Under the pieces are notes generated by a model. That model had not been told where the DNA came from and searched no databases. It worked only from the letters and a program-made list of their open reading frames with translations. From positions 1 through 12,683 of the forward strand of contig NZ_CAMLDV010000100.1 in NCBI RefSeq assembly GCF_946478835.1: a stretch of DNA of 12,683 nt. Direction: 5' to 3'. A program made the translations under genes and the position numbers. Shown one piece after another: positions 1 to 7,668 of the stretch (positions are counted from its first letter, which is position 1; every line of letters starts with the position of its first letter). The stretch comes from an uncultured Bdellovibrio sp. (GTDB lineage: Bacteria; Bdellovibrionota; Bdellovibrionia; Bdellovibrionales; Bdellovibrionaceae).

Positions 1-2080
1 TGTGCACGTCGATGTTTGAGAAGTATTCTTTGTCCAAACCGAACAAAGGACCTCTTGAACGAACGTAGCTCATCGCTGCTGCACAAGATTCTTTCATCAC
101 ATCACCAAGTTGGCCCGTGACTGTGAACTTACCTTTACCAGGCACCACACTCACTTCGACAGCAAGAAGGTCACCACCCACTTCCGTCCAAGCCATACCG
201 TTCGTAAGACCGATTTCGTTTTCTGTCTCGATCACACCGAACTTGAATTTGTGAGGACCCAACAACTCAACAAGTTTTTGCGGAGTCACCACATAGCCTG
301 CTGGTTTTGCCGTTGTCTTCGCGGCTGTTTTTGCACCTTTTTTAGAAGCAGACTTTTTATCGCCCTTCGCTTCTGCTTTAAAGTTCTCAACAGCTTCGCC
401 CATCACGATCTCTTTAGCGACCTTACGGCACACATTGGCCATTTGTCTTTCCAAGTTACGAACGCCGGCTTCTTTCGTGTAGTAACGAATGATGTCGCGG
501 ATCGTTTCGTCTTTGATCGTGACTTTATAATCTTTCAATCCATGGTTTTCCAATTGCTTCGGAACCAAGTAGTTCTTCGCAATGTGGAATTTCTCCTGCT
601 CAATGTAACCTTCAAGATTGATGATCTCCATACGATCCAACAATGGACGTGGAATCGTATGCAATGAGTTCGCAGTCGCGATAAACATCACTTTTGAAAG
701 GTCGTATTCCAACTCCAAGTAGTGATCTTGGAAGTTGTTGTTTTGTTCAGGATCAAGCACCTCAAGCATCGCTGCTGCTGGGTCACCACGGAAATCGTTG
801 GCCATCTTGTCGATCTCATCAAGAAGAACAAGTGGATTTCCTTTATCAACTTTACGAAGAGCTTGCAGGATTTTACCTGGCATCGCACCGACGTATGTTT
901 TTCTGTGACCGCGGATCTCTGCTTCATCACGCACGCCACCCAAAGAGATACGTGCAAAAGGACGATTCAAAGATTCAGCAATTGATCTTGCAAGAGATGT
1001 CTTACCAACCCCTGGAGGACCTGCCAAACAAAGGATAGGACCCTTCATGTCTTTCGAAATCGAAAGAACGGCAAGGTATTCAAGGATACGGTCTTTGACT
1101 TTCTCAAGACCCCAGTGATCATCATCAAGGATGCGCTGAGCGTTCTTAAGATCATGTTTCTCTTCATTGTAATCGTACCAAGGAAGTGAAAGAACCCAGT
1201 CGATGTAGTTACGAACCACAGTCGCTTCCGCCGACATTGGTGACATCATTTTGAGTTTTTTAATCTCTTTCATCACCTTGTCTTTAGCTTCTTGGGACAT
1301 TTTCTTAGCTTTACACTTCACCTCAAGATCCTGAAGTTCTGCTTGGTAATCGTCTTTCTCACCAAGTTCTTTCTGGATCGCCTGCATTTGTTCGTTGAGG
1401 TAGTACTCTTTTTGAGAGCGTTCCATTTGCTTCTTCACGCGAGTACGAATCTTCTTTTCCACTTCAAGAATTTCGATCTCACCTGTCATCAAGTTGAGCA
1501 AATGTTCCAAACGTTTTGAAGGATCCACGATCTCCAAAACCGCTTGTTTGTCTTCAAGTTTCAAATTGAGTTGCGCAACAATAATATCCGCAAGTTCACC
1601 AGGATTTTCGATAGTCGATACACGCATCAAAATTTCTGGTGGAATTCGCTTATTAAGTTTTACGTAAGTCTCAAAAGTCGACTTGACGGAGCGAACCAAA
1701 GCTTGGGCCTCAACGATGTTCGTTGGGTCTTCATCCAAGGCTTCGCAAGAAACCATAAAGAAGTTGTCGTTGTTTAAGAAATTCTTAATCTTTACACGAC
1801 GTTTGCCTTCTACTAAAACTTTCACAGTTCCATCAGGCAGGCGTAAGAGCTGAATGATGGTGCCCACGGTTCCGATAGCAAAGATGTCTTTAGGTTCGGG
1901 ATTGTTTGTCTTAGCGTCTTTTTGAGCCGCCAAAACGATATCTGTCTGCTTGCTCATCGCTTCTTCAAGAGCGTTGATACTCTTTTCGCGACCTACAAAC
2001 AATGGCATCATCATATGTGGAAAAATGATGAGGTCTCTTAGGGGCAAAAGTGGTAGTTGTTGTACTTTTCCCTCGCTCAT
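1..2080 (-). CDS. lon: ATP-dependent Lon protease (partial; C-terminus outside window)
   Basis: Lon is a cytoplasmic AAA+ serine protease that unfolds and degrades misfolded and regulatory proteins. The window holds 693 codons from the ATG at 2080. The order is: N-terminal substrate-binding domain (starts [20 protein letters not shown]), coiled-coil region around residues 190-290, Walker A GPPGVGKT (354-361), Walker B LLDEID (Asp421/Glu422), AAA+ lid, then the start of the protease domain ([21 protein letters not shown]). The reading frame leaves the window at IDVH, about a dozen residues before the expected catalytic Ser of the GPSAG motif, so the Ser/Lys dyad is not visible. The start is supported by a purine-rich ribosome site (GGGAGGGAGAGG, minus strand 2094-2083). 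An oddity is an Ala/Lys-rich stretch of about 28 residues (568-595) between the AAA+ lid and the protease domain, absent from E. coli Lon. A second lon elsewhere in the genome is possible and cannot be tested here. Confidence 0.97.
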   Translation of the reverse strand, partial: MSEGKVQQLPLLPLRDLIIFPHMMMPLFVGREKSINALEEAMSKQTDIVLAAQKDAKTNNPEPKDIFAIGTVGTIIQLLRLPDGTVKVLVEGKRRVKIKNFLNNDNFFMVSCEALDEDPTNIVEAQALVRSVKSTFETYVKLNKRIPPEILMRVSTIENPGELADIIVAQLNLKLEDKQAVLEIVDPSKRLEHLLNLMTGEIEILEVEKKIRTRVKKQMERSQKEYYLNEQMQAIQKELGEKDDYQAELQDLEVKCKAKKMSQEAKDKVMKEIKKLKMMSPMSAEATVVRNYIDWVLSLPWYDYNEEKHDLKNAQRILDDDHWGLEKVKDRILEYLAVLSISKDMKGPILCLAGPPGVGKTSLARSIAESLNRPFARISLGGVRDEAEIRGHRKTYVGAMPGKILQALRKVDKGNPLVLLDEIDKMANDFRGDPAAAMLEVLDPEQNNNFQDHYLELEYDLSKVMFIATANSLHTIPRPLLDRMEIINLEGYIEQEKFHIAKNYLVPKQLENHGLKDYKVTIKDETIRDIIRYYTKEAGVRNLERQMANVCRKVAKEIVMGEAVENFKAEAKGDKKSASKKGAKTAAKTTAKPAGYVVTPQKLVELLGPHKFKFGVIETENEIGLTNGMAWTEVGGDLLAVEVSVVPGKGKFTVTGQLGDVMKESCAAAMSYVRSRGPLFGLDKEYFSNIDVH

Positions 2081-2376
2081 ATCCTCTCCCTCCCTGTGGG
2101 TTAACGAGCTTACTTGTGCATAGGACACAAGCTGGATCTGCGTCGGTTAAATATCCTTATCCAACCTTCGCTGTTCCTACTAATAAGCTTAACTATGTGT
2201 TCGATTACTGGGAAGTAAATATATTTGGAAAAAAAAGAGTTCTGGTCCTTGCCACGAGTCCAAAATGCTCACATTTTGGGCATCATTAAAAGACCTAATG
2301 CTACTCGAAAATTATTCTTATTTGCGTCGGATTTTGAGAATCTTTCCTAATTGTAATTTCCGAGAGTCAGATTTTC
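2081..2376. promoter_or_regulatory. Divergent intergenic region between lon and a histidine kinase gene
   Basis: These 296 bases separate two divergent starts and should hold both promoters. There is no convincing ORF. They contain an AT-rich patch with TATATT readable on both strands (2218-2225), a minus-strand T8 run (2236-2229), a perfect 8-bp inverted repeat (2260-2279), a weaker CTTGTG/CACAAG inverted repeat (2113-2131) and a -10-like TGTAAT at 2352-2357 on the plus strand without a good -35. I could not find a sigma-32 (CTTGAA/CCCCAT) heat-shock promoter in front of lon. Confidence 0.4.
2260..2279. repeat. Perfect 8-bp inverted repeat (possible operator)
   Basis: CCAAAATG and CATTTTGG flank a 4-base centre (CTCA). 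No T-tract follows directly on either strand. On the minus strand a T8 run begins only about 24 bases further on, so this does not look like a normal intrinsic terminator. The site lies about 180 bases upstream of lon and 98 bases upstream of the kinase start, so a dyad operator is plausible. This is inference only. Confidence 0.3.
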
Positions 2377-3942
2377 GTGCCCTTTTTGTCCAAATTGTTC
2401 GATAAGTGCACTGTGACACCTAGAGATCCCAGACGCTGGTTCCGCAGAAATTCTCTCTCTCTAAAGCTTCTCATTGCGACATGGGCCGTGAGTTCTTTTG
2501 CCACGCTTATTTTAACGGCGTTTCAGCTTCTCATGGATTATCAACGCGACTTTGACAAACTACAAAATAACTTCGCCATAATTAAAAATTCCTATCTCGA
2601 CTCCATGGCGGAACACTTGTGGTCTTATGACACTAGACTACTAGAAATTCAGCTCGATGGTCTTAGTCGTCTGCAGGGTGTTAGCTACCTTCGTCTTGTG
2701 GCAGATAACAAAACTATCTACGAATCCGGTAAGTCTGATCCCACAGAGGAAAGTCACAAACGCTTTGATATTTACCACAAAAATACGAACGAAATTCTGG
2801 GCACTCTGGATGTGGAGCTGGATGTTCGTTCTTTACGCCAAAAATATTTCCAGGAAGCGATTTGGATTTTCATCCGTCAAGCGGCCAAAACCATGGTCGT
2901 CGTGTTCTTCTTGTACTTCATTTTCAATCAGATTTTGGTTATTCACATCCAGCACATTGCTCAGTACTTAAAAAGCAATCGTGGAAGGGCCAATGAAGAC
3001 CTGCAACTGCATCGGCCACACCATCGCGGAGAAGATGAGCTGGATGTTCTCGTTGCTTCCATCAACACCTTCCGTTCAGAGCTTTTAGAAGCCAATCAAA
3101 AATTGGAATCTTTGAATCAAGCTCTTGAGCAAAAAGTGACGGACCGTACACGTCAATTGACGACGAAAAATGAGAGCCTTGAAAAAGCCATGTTGCAGAT
3201 CAAACGCATGCAAGCGACTTTGGTGGCCCAGGAGCGTCTGGCCTCTTTGGGAAGCCTTACTGCCAGTGTGGCGCACGAGATCCGCAATCCGTTGAACTTT
3301 GTATTAAATTTCAGTGAGCTTTTAACGGATTCCGAAAATCTGGAAGAAGTAAAAGAAATCAGTCGCGTTGTCTTAAAGCACAGCCAACGCATTGATCAGA
3401 TTGTGCGCTCGATGCAGATCTTGTCCGGCTATGACAGTGATGTTTTAGAAAACACAGACATCAATGAAATCTTAAAACGCGCTTATCAAGAGACCATCTC
3501 CACACGAGCGTTAGGATCAAGTTATGTTCCTCCGAAAGTCACGTACCGCTTAGGTGATAATGTCGTCGCTCCCGTCTATGCGACGTCACTGCTGCGTGCG
3601 CTTTCGAACATCGTCGACAATGCCATTCACGCATTAGAGAAAAAAGTTATCACCAACAAAAATTTCGAGCCGGAGCTCACACTTTCAACAGCCGTACGCG
3701 GAGACATGGTAGAAATTTGCATCCGCGACAACGGCGTCGGAATTCCGGCTATTCTTGGTGAAAAAATCTTCGATCCGTTTTTAACAACAAAGGCCGCAGG
3801 AGAAGGGGCTGGTTTAGGACTCACTGTCGCTTTTAATATTGCCCAAAAACACGGAGGCACCTTAAAGTATACAAGTGAGTTTGGCCAATGGACTGAGTTT
3901 GTCATGGCTTTACCCCTTGTACATGAGAGACCAAATCCATGA
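2377..3942 (+). CDS. Membrane sensor histidine kinase (HAMP-like, HisKA, HATPase_c)
   Basis: This 521-residue sensor kinase lies in the inner membrane. TM1 spans about residues 29-52, a periplasmic sensor of about 110 residues follows (51-165), and TM2 spans about 172-190. The sensor has an LWSYD...LDGLSRLQGVSYLRL pattern typical of CHASE-like single sensor domains. A HAMP-like linker and coiled coil (190-285) lead to the HisKA H-box (VAHEIRNPL) with phospho-accepting His300 and the usual HExxN motif. The ATPase domain has an N-box (NIVDNA, Asn411/Asn415), G1 box DNGVGIP (451-457), F-box IFDPF (465-469) and G2 box GAGLGL (477-482). The GTG start fits the position of TM1; the ribosome site (GAGAG, 2362-2366) is weak, and a second in-frame GTG at 2413 is possible. 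The stop overlaps the next gene as ATGA, so the receiver encoded there is the likely partner. The signal is unknown. Confidence 0.93.
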   Translation: MPFLSKLFDKCTVTPRDPRRWFRRNSLSLKLLIATWAVSSFATLILTAFQLLMDYQRDFDKLQNNFAIIKNSYLDSMAEHLWSYDTRLLEIQLDGLSRLQGVSYLRLVADNKTIYESGKSDPTEESHKRFDIYHKNTNEILGTLDVELDVRSLRQKYFQEAIWIFIRQAAKTMVVVFFLYFIFNQILVIHIQHIAQYLKSNRGRANEDLQLHRPHHRGEDELDVLVASINTFRSELLEANQKLESLNQALEQKVTDRTRQLTTKNESLEKAMLQIKRMQATLVAQERLASLGSLTASVAHEIRNPLNFVLNFSELLTDSENLEEVKEISRVVLKHSQRIDQIVRSMQILSGYDSDVLENTDINEILKRAYQETISTRALGSSYVPPKVTYRLGDNVVAPVYATSLLRALSNIVDNAIHALEKKVITNKNFEPELTLSTAVRGDMVEICIRDNGVGIPAILGEKIFDPFLTTKAAGEGAGLGLTVAFNIAQKHGGTLKYTSEFGQWTEFVMALPLVHERPNP

Positions 3943-4337
3943 TTCATATAGTAATCGTTGATGATGAGGCAGACACTCATCTTCTATACAAACTGAAGTT
4001 CAAAAAGCTTTTTGCCAACGCCGGTAATTTGAATCTGGTTTCTTTTCTAAATGCGCCTGATTGCTTGCGCTATCTAGAGCGTCAAGACATACCGCCAGTG
4101 GATTTAATTCTTTCAGATATCAATATGCCCGATATGGACGGATTTGAACTTCTTCAAAAAGTTCATGAGATGAATGCAAAAATTCCGTTTTACATGGTCA
4201 GCGCTTATGAGTCGCCAGAGTTCCGTTTAAAAGCCGACAGCCTGGGAGCTACACGCTTTCTCAGCAAGCCCGTCGACTTTCATTTACTAGGTGATATGCT
4301 TCGCAAAGATCTCTCTTTGCCTCCAGCCAGCCCTTAG
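3939..4337 (+). CDS. Single-domain response regulator (CheY-like receiver)
   Basis: This 132-residue receiver has no output domain. It shows the acidic pair Asp8-Asp9 in the IVIVDDEAD stretch, the phospho-acceptor Asp60 (LILSDINMPDMDGFEL), Ser88 at the usual Thr/Ser position (MVSAYE) and Lys110 (LSKPVD). The protein ends about 20 residues after the Lys, so it must act by protein contact, as part of a phosphorelay, or as a phosphate sink. Its ATG overlaps the kinase stop (ATGA), implying translational coupling and a cognate pair. At the 3' end its TAG shares the bases TTAG with the TAA of the convergent regulator gene, leaving no room for an intergenic terminator. Confidence 0.93.
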   Translation: MIHIVIVDDEADTHLLYKLKFKKLFANAGNLNLVSFLNAPDCLRYLERQDIPPVDLILSDINMPDMDGFELLQKVHEMNAKIPFYMVSAYESPEFRLKADSLGATRFLSKPVDFHLLGDMLRKDLSLPPASP

Positions 4338-4945
4338 GTTTCCGCTAAGTTTTTAAGAGCCCAAACCGTGATTTCAACGGACGTTGAGCAATTCAATTTT
4401 TCCATGATATTTGTTTTGTGAGTTTTCACAGTGTGGTCTGTGCAACCCAAAACGTTGGCGACTTCTTTATTTGTTTTTCCAGTAGCAATGAGCTTGACGA
4501 CCTCAAGCTCTCTTCGAGTTAATACTTCCGCAGGATTGGGTGCGTTCATAATTTCTTGCAACGACGGGCAAATATAACTTGTGCCTCTTTGGAAATGCTC
4601 CATGGCCGCTTTCATTTCATCTTTGGTATTCAGTTTTGAAATAAATATTCTTACGCCCAAATTTCTATAACGCTGCAAAGTTGTTCGATCTTGCGTCTGT
4701 GTGACAAGAATATAGCGAAGACCTAAGGCTGACTCGCGCACTTTCTCAATAACGTCAATGCCGGTGCCGCCTTTTAAAGTGTGATCCAGAAAGACGACTT
4801 GCGGAGACAAGGACAGAATTCTTTCGACCGCTGCAGATACATCGGAAGCTTCACCAATAATTTCACATTGCGGAATAACTTCCTGAAAGGCCATTCGCAT
4901 GCCATCGCGTGTGAGCGGATGGTCTTCAACAATAAAACATCTCAT
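4334..4945 (-). CDS. NarL/LuxR-family response regulator
   Basis: This 203-residue DNA-binding response regulator has an N-terminal receiver with the acidic pair Glu7-Asp8 (FIVEDHPLTRDGM), phospho-acceptor Asp54 (VVFLDHTLKGGTG), Thr82 and Lys104 (FISKLN). A LuxR-type helix-turn-helix occupies about 142-200 (LTRRELEVVKLIATGKTNKE, then VKTHKTNIMEKL). It should bind DNA as a dimer when phosphorylated. I chose the ATG at 4945 because the receiver fold begins there. An in-frame ATG at 5023 would add 26 residues that only translate the end of the kinase gene. The ribosome site is weak (TGGAATC, about 10 bases from the ATG). It lies 40 bases downstream of the 7TM histidine kinase gene on the same strand, which is its likely partner. 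Confidence 0.92.
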   Translation of the reverse strand: MRCFIVEDHPLTRDGMRMAFQEVIPQCEIIGEASDVSAAVERILSLSPQVVFLDHTLKGGTGIDVIEKVRESALGLRYILVTQTQDRTTLQRYRNLGVRIFISKLNTKDEMKAAMEHFQRGTSYICPSLQEIMNAPNPAEVLTRRELEVVKLIATGKTNKEVANVLGCTDHTVKTHKTNIMEKLNCSTSVEITVWALKNLAET

Positions 4946-4968
4946 GAAACTAGATTCCAGGTTGTTAG

Positions 4969-4987
4969 AAAAAGAGTCAAACACTCT
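4969..4987 (-). terminator. Weak hairpin with T-run between kinase and regulator genes (possible attenuator)
   Basis: On the minus strand AGAGT-GTTTG-ACTCT (4987-4973) forms a 5-bp stem that overlaps the stop codon of the kinase, and it runs into a T5 stretch (4973-4969). The stem is short and only moderately GC-rich, so it would at most reduce read-through into the regulator gene. It could also be chance. Confidence 0.25.
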
Positions 4988-6695
4988 ATACAAGAACTTC
5001 CGCGGGTAAACGCAAGTGAACACGAGTTCCTTTTGAAATTTCGGATTCGATATGCAAATGCCCTTTGATCTCTTTAATAAAATTCACGGTAAAGTGCATA
5101 CCAACACCATAGCCTTCATGCACTTCGCGCTCTTGGTTTGTGCCGGAAATAAGACGTTCCACCGCTTCCGGAGTCATTCCTACTCCCCAATCTTGCACGA
5201 GAATCTCAACCCAGTGATCACGGTTATGGCAAGTGACCTGGACTTTTCCTTCGGCGTGGCTGAACTTAATAGCGTTCGATAAAACATTTCTAAAAATCGC
5301 CTCTAAAATGCTTTTTGATCCCGAGACGTAGACGTCACCTTCTGGGAACGAAGATTCAATCTGTATATTCTTACTGATGACTTGAGCCGAAAGTTGACGG
5401 ATTGAGGACTCCACGACAGGTTTTAAACTGATCCGTTTCGTTTCTTTGTCCTCTTTGTTCCATGCCAAAACATTTTGCAATAACGCCAACGAAGCCGAAC
5501 TCGCATCAACGAGACGATCCACATACGTTTTGTACTCTGCCGAATCTACTTTCATTTGGTGCATGCCTGTAAGAAGTGTGTGCACACTGCCTAGAGAGCC
5601 CGACATGTCGTGCGAAAGAACAGAGTGAATTCTTTTGTTGAAGTCCGTGAGGTGCTTCAAAACAAGATTGCTTTCTTCCAGGTCCTTATTCAACTGCACG
5701 ATGTCGCTGATGTTATTAAGGACGTACACCGAGGCATGAGATTCTCCCCCCTGAATGGCGAGTTCATAGTGAAAAACCTGATGAACTTTATTTTGTACTG
5801 TCAAATTTCCAGGATCTCGCGAAAGCTTGCAAAGTTCAGGAATATTTTTGAGCGGTCGTCCTTGATCAGAAGGTTTAAGAAAGAATAGTTCTCTTGCTGC
5901 TCTATTGGCGTCCCAGAGTTCTCCGTGCGGAGAAAGAGTCACAACAGGATTAGGCAAATTTTCAAACACCCTTTCCTGCGCTAAAGACTTAATATCAAGA
6001 AATTCCAAACGAGTGACGGCAAAATAGATAATCAAACAAAAGACCCAGAAACCCCCAACGGAAACCTGCTTGGCGACAGGATTTGGCGAAAGATACATAC
6101 CCCAGAGATCCAGTGTCGTTGAAAACATGCTACCCATTAGGAAATAGATCGCATATTTGCGGCGCAAACCTTTGGCGCAAAAGACATTATGAATGTAAAT
6201 GATATTGAGAAGAAGAATACCTAAGGAGCCGTGAATAAAATTGATCGAAATCAAAGGACCTAAGCTGTAGCTCAAAAGACCTTTGCAGCCGGGAAACTCC
6301 TGAAAATTATAGAAAACCAGGTGCTCTGCAAAAGAAAATCCCAGAATACTTGCCATATTTCCGAGGATCGTGATTGCCGGAATGATAAAGAGAAGAACAA
6401 AATATCTTTTATATCTTTCCCAGAAAGACCGGTAAAACACCATCACGATGGTCACAATGCCCATCGACACGACCGTTGGCAAAATCAACTGTCGCATCCG
6501 TGTCAGCAGCACACGCGTTTCAAAATCATCTGTGACAAAAATACTTAAAACCAAAAACGCCCACAAAGCGTGAATGATTTGAGTTACCAATAAAAAGCCG
6601 TGCACGGTCGAACGCCTGTAAGGCCACAGCAGCACGGATAAAACCGTGCATAGAACACATGTTATAAGAACACCTAAGATTACCAAAGAAAACAT
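4986..6695 (-). CDS. Seven-TM, PAS-containing sensor histidine kinase
   Basis: This 569-residue kinase has seven hydrophobic helices (about 2-24, 33-54, 70-88, 97-120, 145-169, 181-202, 212-230), matching the 7TM sensor module found at the N-terminus of some histidine kinases. A PAS-like domain follows (about 238-335; VFENLPNPVVTLSPHGELWD, then ANRAARELF), then a short coiled coil, the HisKA H-box (VLSHDMSGSLGS; His362), and an ATPase domain with Asn470/Asn474 (RNVLSNAIKFS), G1 DWGVGM (502-507) and G2 GYGVGM (528-533). The residue four after His362 is Gly366, where phosphatase-competent HisKA kinases carry Asn or Thr. An in-frame stop lies just upstream of the ATG at 6695, so a longer start is ruled out. 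No strong ribosome site is visible. The gene lies 36 bases downstream of a small exported-protein gene and 40 bases upstream of its likely LuxR-type partner. The helices suggest a hydrophobic or membrane-linked signal, but the ligand is unknown. Confidence 0.92.
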   Translation of the reverse strand: MFSLVILGVLITCVLCTVLSVLLWPYRRSTVHGFLLVTQIIHALWAFLVLSIFVTDDFETRVLLTRMRQLILPTVVSMGIVTIVMVFYRSFWERYKRYFVLLFIIPAITILGNMASILGFSFAEHLVFYNFQEFPGCKGLLSYSLGPLISINFIHGSLGILLLNIIYIHNVFCAKGLRRKYAIYFLMGSMFSTTLDLWGMYLSPNPVAKQVSVGGFWVFCLIIYFAVTRLEFLDIKSLAQERVFENLPNPVVTLSPHGELWDANRAARELFFLKPSDQGRPLKNIPELCKLSRDPGNLTVQNKVHQVFHYELAIQGGESHASVYVLNNISDIVQLNKDLEESNLVLKHLTDFNKRIHSVLSHDMSGSLGSVHTLLTGMHQMKVDSAEYKTYVDRLVDASSASLALLQNVLAWNKEDKETKRISLKPVVESSIRQLSAQVISKNIQIESSFPEGDVYVSGSKSILEAIFRNVLSNAIKFSHAEGKVQVTCHNRDHWVEILVQDWGVGMTPEAVERLISGTNQEREVHEGYGVGMHFTVNFIKEIKGHLHIESEISKGTRVHLRLPAEVLV

Positions 6696-6731
6696 GATGA
6701 CGTGATTTCACCATGCTAGAGACGCAGATGT

Positions 6732-6944
6732 CTAGCGATTGCGCACCAAAAGTTTCACATCGTCACGACATTCGCATTCAGTTTTCAATTGAACGCCAGC
6801 CTCTGAATTTTGGCAGTACTTCTGCATCTTCTCTTCACAAGAGAGTTTTGCAGTTCGGTTTGATTGCGCTAAAACTTCGATGGAAAAAATAAACCCAAGA
6901 GCCAAAGACAGAGTCAGCATGGCAGCAATCACTTGCTCTTTCAT
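6732..6944 (-). CDS. Small exported protein with four cysteines, function unknown
   Basis: This is a predicted 70-residue protein. The first 26 residues form a good Sec signal peptide: Lys2, a hydrophobic core (about 6-22), then VLA before Gln27 as a likely signal-peptidase-I site. The mature part is about 44 residues, hydrophilic, with Cys36, Cys44, Cys57 and Cys59 (pattern C-x7-C-x12-C-x-C), enough for two disulfides in the periplasm. I chose the ATG at 6944 rather than the in-frame ATG at 6962 because a G-rich ribosome site (GGGGGGAAG) sits 1 base before it, with its G-run about 4 bases off, and because the signal peptide begins there. There is no terminator between it and the 7TM kinase gene 36 bases downstream, so the two may be co-transcribed. 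I do not recognise the family. It could be a non-essential small periplasmic protein or an accessory to the sensor. Confidence 0.6.
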   Translation of the reverse strand: MKEQVIAAMLTLSLALGFIFSIEVLAQSNRTAKLSCEEKMQKYCQNSEAGVQLKTECECRDDVKLLVRNR

Positions 6945-6986
6945 ACTTCCCCCCGCATGCAAGAGAGTTTATGAAGAGCTTTTTTA

Positions 6987-6992
6987 AGTATA
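6987..6992 (-). promoter_or_regulatory. Possible -10 element for the small protein/7TM kinase unit
   Basis: TATACT on the minus strand matches the sigma-70 -10 consensus at five of six bases and lies about 43 bases upstream of the ATG at 6944, a reasonable leader length. No clear -35 was found 16-18 bases further upstream. This is weak support. Confidence 0.25.
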
Positions 6993-7130
6993 AATAAGAT
7001 TTCCAAACCTCTGCGCTTTTACAGATTTTCCGGAGTAAACTGTGTAAGAGTTTCGCTGTTTATTAAACTAATCTCATCATCTTCGCACAGTCGTAACTAA
7101 GCCAATGAAATTCTCCTGCAAAGATGACTT

Positions 7131-7137
7131 AAGGAGG
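7131..7137 (+). promoter_or_regulatory. Strong Shine-Dalgarno deciding a GTG start
   Basis: AAGGAGG is a full match to the anti-Shine-Dalgarno sequence and ends four bases before the GTG at 7142. An ATG at 7140-7142 lies in another frame that does not encode the conserved membrane protein, so the GTG is the start. Confidence 0.75.
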
Positions 7138-7141
7138 ATAT

Positions 7142-7615
7142 GTGTCGGGTTTACGGTGGATCGCCATTGCTGAAGCACTCAAGGGTTTCTTGGTTCTGTT
7201 TGGCGGCCTAGGTCTTTTAGAGTACGTGCATCTTCATCTTCAACATATCGGAAATATTTTAACGGCAAACATCGGATTAAATCCGGAGCATCAGTACTCA
7301 AAAGCCCTTTTGCGGCTTTTCTGGGGCGTCAACGATAAAACGATTTTCCTTTTGGCTTTGGGTATTGTTGCGTATTCAGCGCTTCGCCTGGTGGAAGCTT
7401 ATGGCCTCTGGTACCAGCGCACCTGGGCCCGCTGGTTGGGAATTATTTCTGGCGGAGTTTATCTTCCCTACGAGTTTTATGAACTCTTTCATCGCTTCTC
7501 ATGGATAAAAGTGGGGATAACGATTGTGAATATAGGCGTCGTTATTTATCTCGCAATAAATCGCGATCGCTTTTCTACCAAAGAAGAAAAAAATGCTTAT
7601 GACCTTCAAAATTAA
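7142..7615 (+). CDS. DUF2127-type integral membrane protein
   Basis: This 157-residue inner-membrane protein has four hydrophobic segments (about 6-28, 67-88, 96-114, 122-139). The conserved-looking core RLVEAYGLWYQRTWA (82-96) followed by RWLGIISGGVYLPYEFYEL (97-115) is what I recognise as the DUF2127 family (predicted membrane proteins of unknown role). The N-terminal half carries a His-rich soluble stretch (YVHLHLQHIG). The length is typical for the family. The gene stands alone: divergent from the small exported-protein gene (about 200 bases away) and convergent with clpX, with a shared terminator just after the stop. No function can be assigned. Confidence 0.85.
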   Translation: MSGLRWIAIAEALKGFLVLFGGLGLLEYVHLHLQHIGNILTANIGLNPEHQYSKALLRLFWGVNDKTIFLLALGIVAYSALRLVEAYGLWYQRTWARWLGIISGGVYLPYEFYELFHRFSWIKVGITIVNIGVVIYLAINRDRFSTKEEKNAYDLQN

Positions 7616-7650
7616 AAAGAGGACCGGCAAAGCCAGTCCTCTTTTCTTTT
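7615..7650. terminator. Bidirectional intrinsic terminator between DUF2127 gene and clpX
   Basis: AAAAGAGGAC (7615-7624) pairs perfectly with GTCCTCTTTT (7636-7645). Inside it, after one C/A mismatch, GGC pairs with GCC around an AAA loop. The plus strand continues with CTTTT. On the minus strand the A-run supplies the T-tract, so it can stop transcription from both sides. It begins at the stop codon of the DUF2127 gene and lies about 20 bases after the clpX stop, which is the expected place for a shared terminator of convergent genes. Confidence 0.88.
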
Positions 7651-7668
7651 GAAGATTTTCTTAAGATC

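Noticed and set aside
110..667. 185-codon open frame on the plus strand opposite lon
   Set aside because: It is a shadow frame of a strongly conserved lon coding region, has no ribosome site, and is rich in Phe, His and Arg as antisense frames typically are.
2050..2289. 79-codon plus-strand frame across the lon start and the intergenic gap
   Set aside because: It overlaps the lon start region, has no ribosome site, and its low-complexity start ([10 protein letters not shown]) looks non-coding.
2139..2330. TGCGTCGG occurring at 2139-2146 and 2323-2330
   Set aside because: Two eight-base copies without further similarity around them are within chance in a short scan by eye.
4946..5023. LuxR-type regulator starting at the ATG at 5023
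   Set aside because: The 26 added residues only read the end of the kinase gene in another frame. The receiver fold starts at the ATG at 4945.
6945..6962. Small exported protein starting six residues earlier at 6962
   Set aside because: The G-rich ribosome site lies inside that stretch, and the signal peptide begins properly at the ATG at 6944.
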